DNA from: Bacillus sp. ISL-41
GTDB lineage: Bacteria; Bacillota; Bacilli; Bacillales; Cytobacillaceae
Reading direction: 5' to 3'
Assembly (NCBI RefSeq): GCF_018613235.1
Contig: NZ_JAGGQP010000034.1
Coordinates: 62,001-126,000 of the forward strand
DNA length: 64,000 nt
Shown: one piece after another, positions 33,312-42,315 of the stretch
How positions within the stretch are numbered: the stretch's first letter is position 1
How the letters are laid out: each line of letters begins with the position of its first letter
Program-made: the position numbers and the translations under genes
Notes under the pieces: generated by a model
Database searches by the model: none
Told to the model about the DNA's origin: nothing
Seen by the model: the letters and a program-made list of their open reading frames with translations, nothing else

Positions 33312-34829
33312 TTATTTTGTGATGATAGTACCAGCTGTTTCTCTTAGACGGGTCTTAAGGATTTTGCCGACTCCGTTCCGCGGCAAAGCTTCCATAAAAA
33401 CAATCCGCTTGGGTGTTTTGTTTTTGGCCAGATTGTCCTGGCAGTAATGAATCAGATCCTCTTCTGTTGATGATGCGCCCGCTTTTCTTACGACACATGC
33501 GACGATTTCCTCACCCATCGCTTCATCAGGTATCCCAACGACAGCTGCCTCTGAGACAGACTCATGGGCGTTCAGCAGCTCTTCAATATCACGGGGGTAT
33601 ATATTAAATCCGCCCCTGATCACCAAATCCTTTTTCCTGTCGACAATATAGAGATAGCCATCGTTGTCAACTCTGGCCATATCACCGGTAAACAGCCAGC
33701 CATCCTTGATGACCTTGTTTGTTTCTTCTCTGTTCTGGTAATAGCCAGGAGTGACATTATCACCAGAAACGATCAGTTCCCCAACTTCTCCAGCGGGGAC
33801 TTCCCTGCCCAGATGATCAACTATTTTTATGTTGACCCCTGGAAGCGGTATTCCGACTGATCCCGGTTTTATTTCAATTTTTTTATTATGAGCTGTCACG
33901 ATTGGCGCCGCTTCTGATAAGCCATACCCCTCAAAAACTTTTGCCCCAAACTTTTGGCGGAATCCATTTAACAGGGCAATCGGCAGCGGTGCCGACCCTG
34001 AGCCGATCCACTCAAGGGAAGATGTATCATATTGGTCGGCTTTTGGGCTGCCAACCATTGCATGAATCATCGCAGGCACTGCGGAGAAAGCTTTTACTTT
34101 ATAAGTCTCAATAGCTTTGAAAATTTCTTCTGGGTCAAACCGGGCGGAAACGACAACTGAACTTCCTGTTATATAGCACGTATTAGAAATGGTAAGACCA
34201 TATACATGCGCTAACGGAAGGACGCCAATCGTAACGCCTCTTTCGGTTTCATTATGGGCTGCGGAGTTGACTGCATTGGTGTAAAGATTTTTGTGGGTCA
34301 AAAGAACGCCTTTCGGATTTCCAGTCGTTCCTGAGGTGTATAAAATCACGGCGGTTTCGTTTTCATCAGAATCATCCTCGGTGTCAGCTGACTCCGAAGA
34401 CATGAGATCATAGAGGTTTAACAAATCATCATTGCCAGGAAGATTCGTAACGACCAGGATTGGTTTGACTTCCAGGCCTTCTATCGCCTTTTTCATATTT
34501 TCTGCTGTATAGGAAGAGGCAATGACAACTTTGGCTTCACAATTTTTGATGATGTACTGAATTTCTTTTGGGTGCAGGGTAAACATGATTGGAACAATGA
34601 CAGCACCGCTCCTGGTAATGCCCTGATAGGAAAATATCACTTCAGGGTTATTTGGCATACAGACGACAATCCGGTCGCCTTTTCCCACTCCGAGCTTATG
34701 GAGACCTTTCGCAATCCGGTCAGCATACTGCCTCGTTTCAATATTGGTATATTGCTGGTCTTTATAATAGATAAAAGGATATTCCCCGTATTTACTGATA
34801 TTATTTTCAAGCAGCTCTTTCAGCTTCAT
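33312..34829 (-). CDS. Long-chain fatty-acid-CoA ligase-type synthetase
   Basis: A 505-residue ANL enzyme with ILYTSGTTGNPKGVLLTHKN, GYGLSEAAP, the LFTGDMARVDNDGYLYIVDR hinge and the catalytic Lys in GVGKILKTRLRE. It activates a carboxylic acid as acyl-AMP and then acyl-CoA. ATG start behind AGGAGAGG. It lies between the MBL-fold gene and R2lox on the same strand; the pairing with R2lox suggests that both handle the same long-chain acyl substrate. Confidence 0.87.
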   Translation of the reverse strand: MKLKELLENNISKYGEYPFIYYKDQQYTNIETRQYADRIAKGLHKLGVGKGDRIVVCMPNNPEVIFSYQGITRSGAVIVPIMFTLHPKEIQYIIKNCEAKVVIASSYTAENMKKAIEGLEVKPILVVTNLPGNDDLLNLYDLMSSESADTEDDSDENETAVILYTSGTTGNPKGVLLTHKNLYTNAVNSAAHNETERGVTIGVLPLAHVYGLTISNTCYITGSSVVVSARFDPEEIFKAIETYKVKAFSAVPAMIHAMVGSPKADQYDTSSLEWIGSGSAPLPIALLNGFRQKFGAKVFEGYGLSEAAPIVTAHNKKIEIKPGSVGIPLPGVNIKIVDHLGREVPAGEVGELIVSGDNVTPGYYQNREETNKVIKDGWLFTGDMARVDNDGYLYIVDRKKDLVIRGGFNIYPRDIEELLNAHESVSEAAVVGIPDEAMGEEIVACVVRKAGASSTEEDLIHYCQDNLAKNKTPKRIVFMEALPRNGVGKILKTRLRETAGTIITK

Positions 34830-34871
34830 TTAATCCTCTCCTGTTCAAAGTTTAAGAAGCTATGGCAACTA

Positions 34872-35823
34872 TCAAATCAGTTTGTAATAAACAATTGAGT
34901 TCCGTTCCTCTTTGATCACCTCATTTCGGGCTTCCAACAAATCAAGATGGCCTTGTATTTGTGAGAGACCAAGAAAAACGATACCACCCTTCAAGTGCGG
35001 GTAGACCTCCTGGCAAATCTCGTAAACATTTTTATCAGACTCATGTAACACCTGAAGTATTTGCTGGCAGCGTGCATCCTGCTGAGCCAATCTTTTATCA
35101 ATGAGCTCGATGTGCTGTGTGAAGGGCAATCCATGTCCTGAATAACATCTTCCAAGGTTTCTCCCTTTTGAGCGGATCAGGGATTCCCTGTATTGTATCA
35201 AGGGAGACGGACGATCCTGCCCACCTGGTACCGGAGGCTCTATAAAGGCGTTAACAGCCAGCTCGGGGATGATATGGTCACCGACAAATGTAATCCCCTG
35301 CTTTTCATCAATCAGAAGGATATCCGTCTGGCTATGTCCGGGTACATGCAATACACTGTAGGGTCTTCCTCCTATGTATATTTCATCGCCTTCATTGACA
35401 TAATGGACATTTTGCCAGATTTCTTCTTTGTATTTCCGTGCATGCTGATGAACGGCAGGGTCAGCACCACATTCCTTTAGAAAATCACTAAAAAACTGAT
35501 TCATTCTATTAAACTCTGGTTCTCCTCCAGCGATCACTGGCCTTGCAAGCTCATGTACATACACGGGGAGGCTTGCTTCCTGCTGGATCAGGCTGACTCC
35601 GCCACAATGGTCCGTATGCATATGGGTCACAATGATATGGTCAAAGTCTTTAAAACTGAGATGATGCTCTTTTAATTGTGATTTCAGCTGGTAAAAGGAT
35701 TTCTCACCTGGATTGCCTGTATCTATAAGTGTTGCTGTTTCACCAAGAACAGCATACGCTACAACGATTCCTTCAGAAAAAGGCGAATCCAGCGTAAGAG
35801 GTATAATTTTTTGGATAGGTCAT
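34872..35823 (-). CDS. MBL-fold metallo-hydrolase with apparent frameshift near its start
   Basis: The main open frame runs from about 35816 to 34872 and encodes a metallo-beta-lactamase fold with THMHTDHCGG (HxHxDH), VPGHSQTD, FVGDH and YSGHGLPFT, followed by a winged-helix-like C-terminal domain. The HxHxDH motif follows about 60 residues of good family sequence (IIPLTLDSPFSEGIVV) that has no start codon in frame. The only well-placed ATG, at 35823 behind AAGGAGG, is in another frame. One fewer A in the six-A run (plus-strand T6 at 35807-35812) joins them, giving about 316 residues. It may be a sequencing error, a phase-variable or slippage start, or a recent mutation. If only the GTG at 35630 were used, the fold would lack its first strands. 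Confidence 0.7.
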
Positions 35824-35867
35824 CGCCTCCTTCTTTTAGAATCTTATTTAAGCTCTGAGAACTGTTT

Positions 35868-36866
35868 CTAGGAAACTACCTTTGCAGGAGCCCCCGTGAA
35901 AAGTCCAACAGCATTTCCGCCGAGCATCTTATCAATTTGCGTTTCTGACACTCCATTTTCCCTAAGCTGTGGCAGGATATTGTTGAAAATATGGCCTGGC
36001 TGCCAGTTTTCCATAATCTTTGTAGCCTGTTCAGGCATAACAGGAGGGCGCCCGAGCCAGATGTTCACTGTGTCATGTGCAAGTAAAATTTGATCTTCAT
36101 ACCCATCATTAAGTAAAGCCAATAAAGTCTGTACCCTTTCCTGGTCAAAAGGAGCTCCAACCATTCCCTGTATGCCAAAACGGTCCAGGCCAATCCTGAC
36201 TCCTTGATCCATTACCTGTTTATGATATTCAGGGTCGGTGTTTCCACACATATGGCCGATGATGATTTTGCCTGGATCTGCTCCATTCTCGATCAACAGC
36301 CTGACCTGTTCAGGACCCATCGTTCCTTCCTGGGTGTGGGTGAGGATGACTGCTCCTGTTTCCTGTTGTACTCGGGCGCCTGCACGGAAAAACATTTTTT
36401 CATACTCTGTGATTTCACCTTTGCTCGATGCCAGCTTGATCACTCCAGGCTTTATGCCGGAACCTGAGATGCCTTCAGTGAGCTCTTTCTTGAACATTTG
36501 ATAGATTTCTTCCTCCCCGGTGCCCAATGCCTGCCTGAACTTGAAATAAGGGGTTGCTCCTTCCCCTTCATAATAATAGCCAGTGGCACAAATAATCTGG
36601 AGACCGGTAGCTTCCGAGACTTTCTTTAAAAACTCTGGATTCCTTCCACATTCATTTGGGGTCGGATCCACGACTGTCTTTACCCCAAAGCTCTGCATGT
36701 TCCTGGCAATGTTGATTGCCTCTTCCAGAGCAGATTCTTCCTTAAATCCACCCAATGTCACATCACCCTGGAAGCCAGGGTATCCAAAGATAAAGTGCTC
36801 ATGAATCAGCGTCTTCCCCAATTGCTCCGCTTTAATAGGACCAGTTACCGTATTAATACTTGCCAT
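35868..36866 (-). CDS. Phosphotriesterase-family hydrolase, probable lactonase
   Basis: A 332-residue TIM-barrel amidohydrolase of the phosphotriesterase-like lactonase group. Metal ligands are visible in LIHEHF (His22, His24), the carboxylated Lys in GVIKLASS, His in LTHTQEG and GHMCGN, and Asp in LAHDTV. Related thermophilic enzymes hydrolyse gamma- and delta-lactones, including acyl-homoserine lactones, with weak phosphotriesterase side activity. In an acyl-CoA operon it would open a lactone to the 4- or 5-hydroxy acid. ATG start behind AAGGGGTG; 15 bp after the quinone oxidoreductase gene. Confidence 0.85.
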   Translation of the reverse strand: MASINTVTGPIKAEQLGKTLIHEHFIFGYPGFQGDVTLGGFKEESALEEAINIARNMQSFGVKTVVDPTPNECGRNPEFLKKVSEATGLQIICATGYYYEGEGATPYFKFRQALGTGEEEIYQMFKKELTEGISGSGIKPGVIKLASSKGEITEYEKMFFRAGARVQQETGAVILTHTQEGTMGPEQVRLLIENGADPGKIIIGHMCGNTDPEYHKQVMDQGVRIGLDRFGIQGMVGAPFDQERVQTLLALLNDGYEDQILLAHDTVNIWLGRPPVMPEQATKIMENWQPGHIFNNILPQLRENGVSETQIDKMLGGNAVGLFTGAPAKVVS

Positions 36867-36881
36867 TCAGCACACCCCTTA

Positions 36882-37856
36882 TTAAGGTTTTAGAATCAGC
36901 TTTCCCTTCGTCTGACGTGATTGTAAAAGGCGATGGACTTCTGCTGCCTGCTCCAGCGAATAAACGCCTCCAATTGTCAGTTTTAATTGGCCATTCGATA
37001 AATATCCAAGCATTTCAGCCATACTTGATTGAATCAGCTCTGGCTTTCTCATAATTTGCGGTAAGAAAAATCCGATGACTGATTGGTTTCTGGCCATTAA
37101 GGATGATGGATAAAAGCGGCTCTGCTCTCCGCTGGCAACTCCGTAGATAACCAGCCGTCCAAAAGTGGCAAGGCATTTCAGTGTTATATTGAAAATCTCC
37201 CCTCCTGCCATTTCCAGGGCGACATCAACACCTTTACCGCCGGTTGCTTCCAAAACCTTTTCTTCCCATCCCTGTTCAGTGTAATTGACAAGTACATCAG
37301 CGCCCATTTCAGCGGCTAAAGCGAGTTTATCATCACTGCTAGCGGTTGCTATAACTATGCTTGCGCCTGATAGCTTAGCTAATTGGACAGCCAAAGTGCC
37401 TACTCCTCCAGCTGCTGCATGGACTAGCACTGTTTCGCCTTTTTCAAGACGCCCCATCGTTTTCAGGATGTGATAAGCGCTCAGCCCTTGAAGCGGGAGA
37501 GCGACTGCCTGTTCAAATTCCATATGGTCCTGCAAGGGAATCAGCCCGCGGCTGTCAGCAAGGGCAAATTCTGCGTAACCTCCTGATTCGATCAAGGTAA
37601 CGATGCGGTCACCTTTTTGGACATTTGTTACTGATTCTCCTGTTTCAACTACTACTCCCGCAATCTCTGCCCCAGGTATAAACGGTAGTTTAGTAGGAAC
37701 GACATACTGTCCTTCTCTTCTTGCTGTGTCCGCATAATTGACTCCGATCGCATGGATTTCAATTAATACTTGATGATCTGCAGGAACCGGTCTTTCCATT
37801 TCTACTAATTGGAGAACCTCAGGTCCGCCATATTCTTTCAGTTGGATTGCTTTCAT
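36882..37856 (-). CDS. Zinc-independent medium-chain dehydrogenase (quinone oxidoreductase-like)
   Basis: A 324-residue MDR protein with IHAIGVNYADTARREGQY, PGAEIAGVVVETG and the NADPH-binding VHAAAGGVGTLAVQLAK. It lacks the zinc ligands of alcohol dehydrogenases, so it belongs to the NADPH:quinone oxidoreductase/enoyl reductase group. A role as an enoyl-CoA or enone reductase fits the surrounding genes, but the substrate is unknown. ATG start behind AAGGAGG; 11 bp after the crotonase gene. Confidence 0.85.
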   Translation of the reverse strand: MKAIQLKEYGGPEVLQLVEMERPVPADHQVLIEIHAIGVNYADTARREGQYVVPTKLPFIPGAEIAGVVVETGESVTNVQKGDRIVTLIESGGYAEFALADSRGLIPLQDHMEFEQAVALPLQGLSAYHILKTMGRLEKGETVLVHAAAGGVGTLAVQLAKLSGASIVIATASSDDKLALAAEMGADVLVNYTEQGWEEKVLEATGGKGVDVALEMAGGEIFNITLKCLATFGRLVIYGVASGEQSRFYPSSLMARNQSVIGFFLPQIMRKPELIQSSMAEMLGYLSNGQLKLTIGGVYSLEQAAEVHRLLQSRQTKGKLILKP

Positions 37857-37867
37857 GATTTGCCTCC

Positions 37868-38659
37868 TTAGTTGCCTGTAAAGTTTGGCTTTCTTTTTTC
37901 TTTGAATGCTGCAATGCCTTCTTGATGATCCTCAGAGGAAACCATCATCGTCTGTGTGATTCGTTCCTGCTCAAGAATCTCTTCAAGTGTTGATGTCATG
38001 GAATGGTCAACCAGCTTCTTGATCATCCCATATGTTCGGGTCGGCCCATTTGCCAGCTGTGCGGCAAGCTTCAGTGTTTCTTCCTGTAAATTTGCTGCAG
38101 GTACGAGATAGTTTATGACCCCAAGCTGATATAAACGCTCTGCCGGCATTGGTTCTGCAGTGAACATGAATTGTTTTGCCAGATGCGGGCCAACTAATCT
38201 TGTGACAAAATAGGAACCCCCGCCGTCAGAGACGAGGCCAACCTGCGAGAAACTCAGCGCAAATTTACTCTCATCGGCAGCGACAATCAAGTCACAAGCA
38301 AGGGCAAGGTTGAATCCTGCGCCCGCAGCAAAACCATGAACCGCTGCGATGATTGGCTTCTCTGTAGCTTTCATGGCAAGAATACACTCATTCAGCCTGC
38401 CGATATGGTCGTATACTCCTGTCGCGTTTGCCTGGCCCATTGTTTTTACATCGCCTCCAGCACTGAACGACCTGCCGGCACCGGACAAAACGATTACCTT
38501 TACCTCTGGGTTGTTCTGTGCCTCTTTTAATGCCTCCGTCAGTGTAAGAATCATTTCCGGGCTGAAGGCATTCAAGCTTTCTGGTCTGTTTAAGGTCAAG
38601 GAAAGTACTGCTCCATTTTTGTTGATAATTAAATGGTCACTCGTCTTAACATTCGTCAA
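37868..38659 (-). CDS. Enoyl-CoA hydratase/isomerase, PaaG-like
   Basis: A 263-residue crotonase. Oxyanion-hole segments are GRSFSAGGDVKTM and HGFAAGAGFNLAL. At the catalytic position QVGLVSDGGGSYF has Asp but no second Glu, as in PaaG-type isomerases rather than classic hydratases, so double-bond isomerisation is as likely as hydration. TTG start 8 nt behind AAAGGG; a GTG three codons upstream overlaps that site. Co-directional with neighbours at short spacing. Confidence 0.87.
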   Translation of the reverse strand: MTNVKTSDHLIINKNGAVLSLTLNRPESLNAFSPEMILTLTEALKEAQNNPEVKVIVLSGAGRSFSAGGDVKTMGQANATGVYDHIGRLNECILAMKATEKPIIAAVHGFAAGAGFNLALACDLIVAADESKFALSFSQVGLVSDGGGSYFVTRLVGPHLAKQFMFTAEPMPAERLYQLGVINYLVPAANLQEETLKLAAQLANGPTRTYGMIKKLVDHSMTSTLEEILEQERITQTMMVSSEDHQEGIAAFKEKRKPNFTGN

Positions 38660-38698
38660 AGCGTTCACCCTTTCTCAGATTTTAATAGAATCATAAAC

Positions 38699-39478
38699 TT
38701 ATTTAATCAACCAGCCGCCATCAACGAGGATGTCAGAACCCGTCATGTAAGAAGCTTCACTTGATGCGACAAAAGCAATCACATTCGCAATTTCATCGGG
38801 ATGGCCAGCTCGACTTAGAGCTGTATTTCTTCTGATTGCTTTAACAAATTGTTCATTCTTCATCCCCTGCTCAGTCAGGGGAGTTTCCACGAAACCAGGT
38901 GATACGGAATTGACCCTGATCCCGTAAGGAGAAAATTCCAATGCCATTGCTTTTGTAAAATTGATGACACCAGCTTTAGCAGCACTATAATGTGGGATAT
39001 GTGCACCTGCCTGGTGTCCGGATAAGCTGGCTACATTGACGATCGACCGTTTTTGAGAAGAATCTCCCTCCTTCTCTGAATTTTTTGCCATGAGTTTTCC
39101 AAGCATTTTCGAGACCAGGAAAACACTTTTTAAATTCGTATTTTGTACAAAGTCCCAATCACTGGCTGAGGTGTCCATAATTTTTGAGTGAACTGAACCT
39201 CCTGCATTATTGACAAGGACATGCAAGTCGCCAAATTGCTCCTCAATGTGTTGAGCTAACTCTCTTACATCTTCTTCATCTGTTATGTCAGCAGGAAAGA
39301 TTTCTGCCTTAGGAAGCTCATACGATTCATTTATTTCTTTTGCAGCCATCTCAAGCTTAGATTTCGTCCGTCCAACCAATATTACTTTTGCCCCTTCGCT
39401 GGCAAACCGAGCGGCTGTCGCTTTCCCAATTCCACTCCCCGCTCCTGTAACAAGAACCACAGTTTCTTGAAATCTCAC
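38699..39478 (-). CDS. SDR-family oxidoreductase
   Basis: A 259-residue short-chain dehydrogenase with TGAGSGIGKATA, NNAGGS, NVASLSGHQAG and YSAAKAGVINF; related to 2,4-dienoyl-CoA reductase/FabG-type enzymes. It has an inserted charged stretch after the MAKN segment (SEKEGDSSQKRS). Probably reduces or oxidises a hydroxy/keto-acyl intermediate. GTG start behind GGAGG, which gives the usual short N terminus; the 12 upstream codons are unsupported. Confidence 0.85.
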   Translation of the reverse strand: MRFQETVVLVTGAGSGIGKATAARFASEGAKVILVGRTKSKLEMAAKEINESYELPKAEIFPADITDEEDVRELAQHIEEQFGDLHVLVNNAGGSVHSKIMDTSASDWDFVQNTNLKSVFLVSKMLGKLMAKNSEKEGDSSQKRSIVNVASLSGHQAGAHIPHYSAAKAGVINFTKAMALEFSPYGIRVNSVSPGFVETPLTEQGMKNEQFVKAIRRNTALSRAGHPDEIANVIAFVASSEASYMTGSDILVDGGWLIK

Positions 39479-39514
39479 TCCAAAACCTCCTTTGTATACG
39501 GAATATTCAGTCAT

Positions 39515-39916
39515 TTAAGCGGACAACAAATAGCTTTTCAGCCCTTCTTTTAGCAATTCGGGCAAAACCTGACTCTGTTGATTTGTAAAATCATAATACA
39601 CAATGATTGCATTGCCCTTTGCGATCAACTGCTGTGTCTGCGGGCAAACAATGTCATGTTCCAGCTGGAAGCTTTTCGAACCAATTCTTGATACATATGT
39701 TTTTACCGTCAACAGCTGGTCAAAATACCCTTGGCTTACGAAATCGCATTTTGTAGAGGCTAAAATGAATTTCCAGTCGTTTAACTCCATGCTGTAGCCC
39801 AATTTTTCAAAAAAGCGCATCCTCGCCTCCTCCAGATAGACAAAATAACTGGTGTTGTTAATATGTCCTAGCGCGTCCGTCTCGCCAAATCGTGCCTGTA
39901 CCTGGATCTCCTGCAT
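39515..39916 (-). CDS. Acyl-CoA thioesterase, 4-hydroxybenzoyl-CoA thioesterase-like hot-dog
   Basis: A 133-residue single hot-dog protein. The motif ARFGETDALGHINNTSYFVYLEEAR matches the 4HBT family, whose conserved Asp is the catalytic residue. It hydrolyses acyl-CoA, perhaps to relieve CoA sequestration or to release an acid. ATG start behind GTGGGGAG; a 19-codon upstream extension would run through the operator. First gene of the unit running to R2lox. Confidence 0.85.
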   Translation of the reverse strand: MQEIQVQARFGETDALGHINNTSYFVYLEEARMRFFEKLGYSMELNDWKFILASTKCDFVSQGYFDQLLTVKTYVSRIGSKSFQLEHDIVCPQTQQLIAKGNAIIVYYDFTNQQSQVLPELLKEGLKSYLLSA

Positions 39917-39947
39917 TTGTCTCCCCACTTTCAATTCGAAATTCCTC

Positions 39948-39968
39948 CGTACTAACCGGTTGGTATGT
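39948..39968. promoter_or_regulatory. TetR-type operator palindrome (site 3)
   Basis: Centre CCGG, arms CGTACTAACC and GGTTGGTATG, 8 of 10 positions symmetric. It ends 32 nt upstream of the thioesterase start and lies between the TetR gene terminator and the thioesterase operon. Confidence 0.65.
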
Positions 39969-39969
39969 A

Positions 39970-40006
39970 GCAAACAAAGAAAGAGGCTTGGCTTTCAAAA
40001 GCCTCT
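39970..40006 (-). terminator. Terminator of the TetR gene
   Basis: Minus-strand AGAGGCTT/AAGCCTCT hairpin with a 9-nt loop, followed by TTCTTTGTTT. It separates the SDR-ligase-TetR unit from the thioesterase unit. Confidence 0.8.
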
Positions 40007-40018
40007 CCCTATATTTCT

Positions 40019-40582
40019 TCAATTGACTTCGATTCCCTTCAGGATCATTTCGACAAAAATCTCTGCCACTTCCCGGTCAGAAACCTTTCCCATTGGATTG
40101 AACCACTGGTAACTCCAGTTTGCAGCACCCAGTATGCCAAAGGTTACGATGATGGGATTCAAATCTTTTCGGAACTCGCCGCTGTCAATTCCTTCGCGAA
40201 TCAGCCGTTCCACGTTCGATCTGAATTGATCCCGCTTTGCGACAATCTGTGCCAGCCTGTCATCACTTAAGTGACGCATTTCCCTGAAAAAGATTTTTGC
40301 GGATGCTCCTTTGGACTTAATGCTGCTAATCAGCATATAAACGATGTCAAACAATTTCTGCTTGCTTGTTGACTGTTCTGAGAGAATTTCTTCCTGACGG
40401 CCCAGCAACTCGTCAATATATCTGAGATGGATATCCATCAGTAACTCTTCTTTACTGGAAAAGTAATAATAAAACGAACCTTTAGTCACCCCTAGTGAGT
40501 CGACAATATCCTGGATCGAAGTCTCACTGAAACCTTTTTTCTCAAATAATTTTATGCTATGTGCGGTAATTTTCTCTTTCAC
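40019..40582 (-). CDS. TetR/AcrR-family transcriptional regulator
   Basis: A 187-residue repressor. The N-terminal helix-turn-helix is FSETSIQDIVDSLGVTKG followed by SFYYYFSSKEELL. The C-terminal ligand domain, with GILGAANWSYQWFNPMGK, is of the kind found in fatty-acid or acyl-CoA-responsive regulators (FadR/PaaR-like). It is the only TetR in the window and sits among four similar palindromic operators, so it probably controls the surrounding acyl-CoA operons and itself, released by an acyl-CoA. It is last in its unit, after an SDR and an acyl-CoA ligase. Confidence 0.88.
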   Translation of the reverse strand: MKEKITAHSIKLFEKKGFSETSIQDIVDSLGVTKGSFYYYFSSKEELLMDIHLRYIDELLGRQEEILSEQSTSKQKLFDIVYMLISSIKSKGASAKIFFREMRHLSDDRLAQIVAKRDQFRSNVERLIREGIDSGEFRKDLNPIIVTFGILGAANWSYQWFNPMGKVSDREVAEIFVEMILKGIEVN

Positions 40583-40661
40583 TTTGCTGTCCTCGCAATC
40601 CTACTAGTCTGCACAGAAATTATACCATATTTTACCCCCTGTCCCATTAAGGAGATAGTAT

Positions 40662-42275
40662 TTATTTACTCCTGACTTCTTCCCTTAGTGCTCTGCGCAA
40701 AATCTTGCCCACACTTGTCTTCGGCAGCTGTTCACGGAATTCGACGACGTTAGGTACCTTGTATGCCGCCATATTCTGTCGGCAAAACTCCTTGATCTGT
40801 GCTTCTTCGGCTTCTTTTCCTGCTTTTAGGACAATCACTGCTTTGACTGCTTCACCCCGGTATTCATCCGGTATGCCGATGACAACGGCCTCTTGGACAG
40901 ACGGATGCTCATACAACACTTCCTCAATATCACGTGGATAAATATTGTAACCGCTCGCGATGATCATGTCTTTTTTCCGGTCGACAATATATAAATATCC
41001 GTCTTCATCAACCTTTGCAATATCTCCTGTATAAAGCCACCCATCCCTCAATGTGTTTGCTGTCTCCTCTGGCATATTCCAATAGCCCTTCATAACCTGA
41101 GGGCCTTTGATGGTTACTTCACCCAGCTCTCCAGCAGGAACTTTTTCTGTTCCTGTCGCCAGGTCGACAATTCTGTATTCTGTTGATGGCATGCCGATGC
41201 CGACACTTCCTGGCTTTCTTTCGGCAAAGCTTGGATTGCAATGTGTAGTTGGCGATGCTTCAGAAAGGCCATAGCCTTCAAGGATCTTTGAACCGGTTTT
41301 TCTCTCGAATTCTTTTAGCAGCTCTACAGGCATTGGCGCGCTGCCGCTGTTGCAAATTTCGATGCTGCCGATTCCATACTCCTCCGCTTTGGGATGGTTC
41401 GTTATGGCGACATACATCGTCGGAACCCCAGGGAACATCGTTGGCTGCTCATTTTTTATCGTATTCAGGACTTCTTCCAGATCAAAGCGAGGCAATAAAA
41501 TGATCTCTGCGCCTGTATAGATTGATAGGTTCATGCAGGCAGTCATCCCAAATACATGGAAAAGAGGAATGACCGTCAACGAACGCTCAACACCAGGTTT
41601 GATATCATTCTTAAAAAATTCATGGGATTGCAGTACATTGGCCAGAAGGTTTCGATGAGTCAGCATCGCACCTTTGGATCTTCCTGTAGTGCCGCCCGTA
41701 TATTGGAGCACGGCAACATCCTCTGCAGGATCAACATCTACCACGGATGTCCTGCCGCTGCTTTCTGCTAAAAACGCTTCGAATTTTGTATCTGGCGCAA
41801 AAGTATGCTCAGAAGGCTGCAGGCTGACAACTACGATATTTCTAAGTTTTGTAGAAGCCTGAACACTTTTAACTTTGGCATAGAGGGCATCAAACACAAC
41901 AATCGTTTCCGCTCCTGAATCATTGAGAATATACTCAAGTTCACGTTCAACAGACATTGGGTTAACCTGAGTAACAATCGCACCTGCAGTCAATATGCCA
42001 AAGTAGGAAATGACATATTGAGGGCAGTTTGGCAGCATGATGGCAACCCGGTCTCCAGCCTCCACTCCTCTGTTTTGCATTGCTGATGCAAAATGTGTCA
42101 CATTCTGGGACAATTGCTCATAGGTGATTTTTCTGCCATAGAAGGATAAGGCATTGTTATGAGGGTACTTCTCTGCTGATTCTCGAAGCATTTGCGGCAA
42201 AGATTTTTCAGGAATTGTGATAGTGGATGCAATGGAGTCAGGATACTTGGAAAGCCAGACATTGTTCTCGCTCAT
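40662..42275 (-). CDS. Long-chain fatty-acid-CoA ligase
   Basis: A 537-residue ANL enzyme with LQYTGGTTGRSKGAMLTHRN, GYGLSEASP, LYTGDIAKVDEDGYLYIVDRKKD and the catalytic Lys in SVGKILRRALRE. Closer than the other two ligases to classical FadD/LcfA in length and motifs. It activates fatty or hydroxy-fatty acids for the surrounding beta-oxidation genes. ATG start behind a G-rich ribosome binding site; six upstream codons are unsupported. 40 bp after the SDR gene. Confidence 0.88.
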   Translation of the reverse strand: MSENNVWLSKYPDSIASTITIPEKSLPQMLRESAEKYPHNNALSFYGRKITYEQLSQNVTHFASAMQNRGVEAGDRVAIMLPNCPQYVISYFGILTAGAIVTQVNPMSVERELEYILNDSGAETIVVFDALYAKVKSVQASTKLRNIVVVSLQPSEHTFAPDTKFEAFLAESSGRTSVVDVDPAEDVAVLQYTGGTTGRSKGAMLTHRNLLANVLQSHEFFKNDIKPGVERSLTVIPLFHVFGMTACMNLSIYTGAEIILLPRFDLEEVLNTIKNEQPTMFPGVPTMYVAITNHPKAEEYGIGSIEICNSGSAPMPVELLKEFERKTGSKILEGYGLSEASPTTHCNPSFAERKPGSVGIGMPSTEYRIVDLATGTEKVPAGELGEVTIKGPQVMKGYWNMPEETANTLRDGWLYTGDIAKVDEDGYLYIVDRKKDMIIASGYNIYPRDIEEVLYEHPSVQEAVVIGIPDEYRGEAVKAVIVLKAGKEAEEAQIKEFCRQNMAAYKVPNVVEFREQLPKTSVGKILRRALREEVRSK

Positions 42276-42315
42276 TTGATTTCCCCCATTCAAAATTTAA
42301 CGTATTTGTATATGG

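Noticed and set aside
40601-40612. Fifth TetR operator copy upstream of the TetR gene (CTACTAGTCTG)
   Set aside because: Only one half resembles the other sites and symmetry is poor. Autoregulation is already explained by the site at 43.09 kb at the head of that unit.
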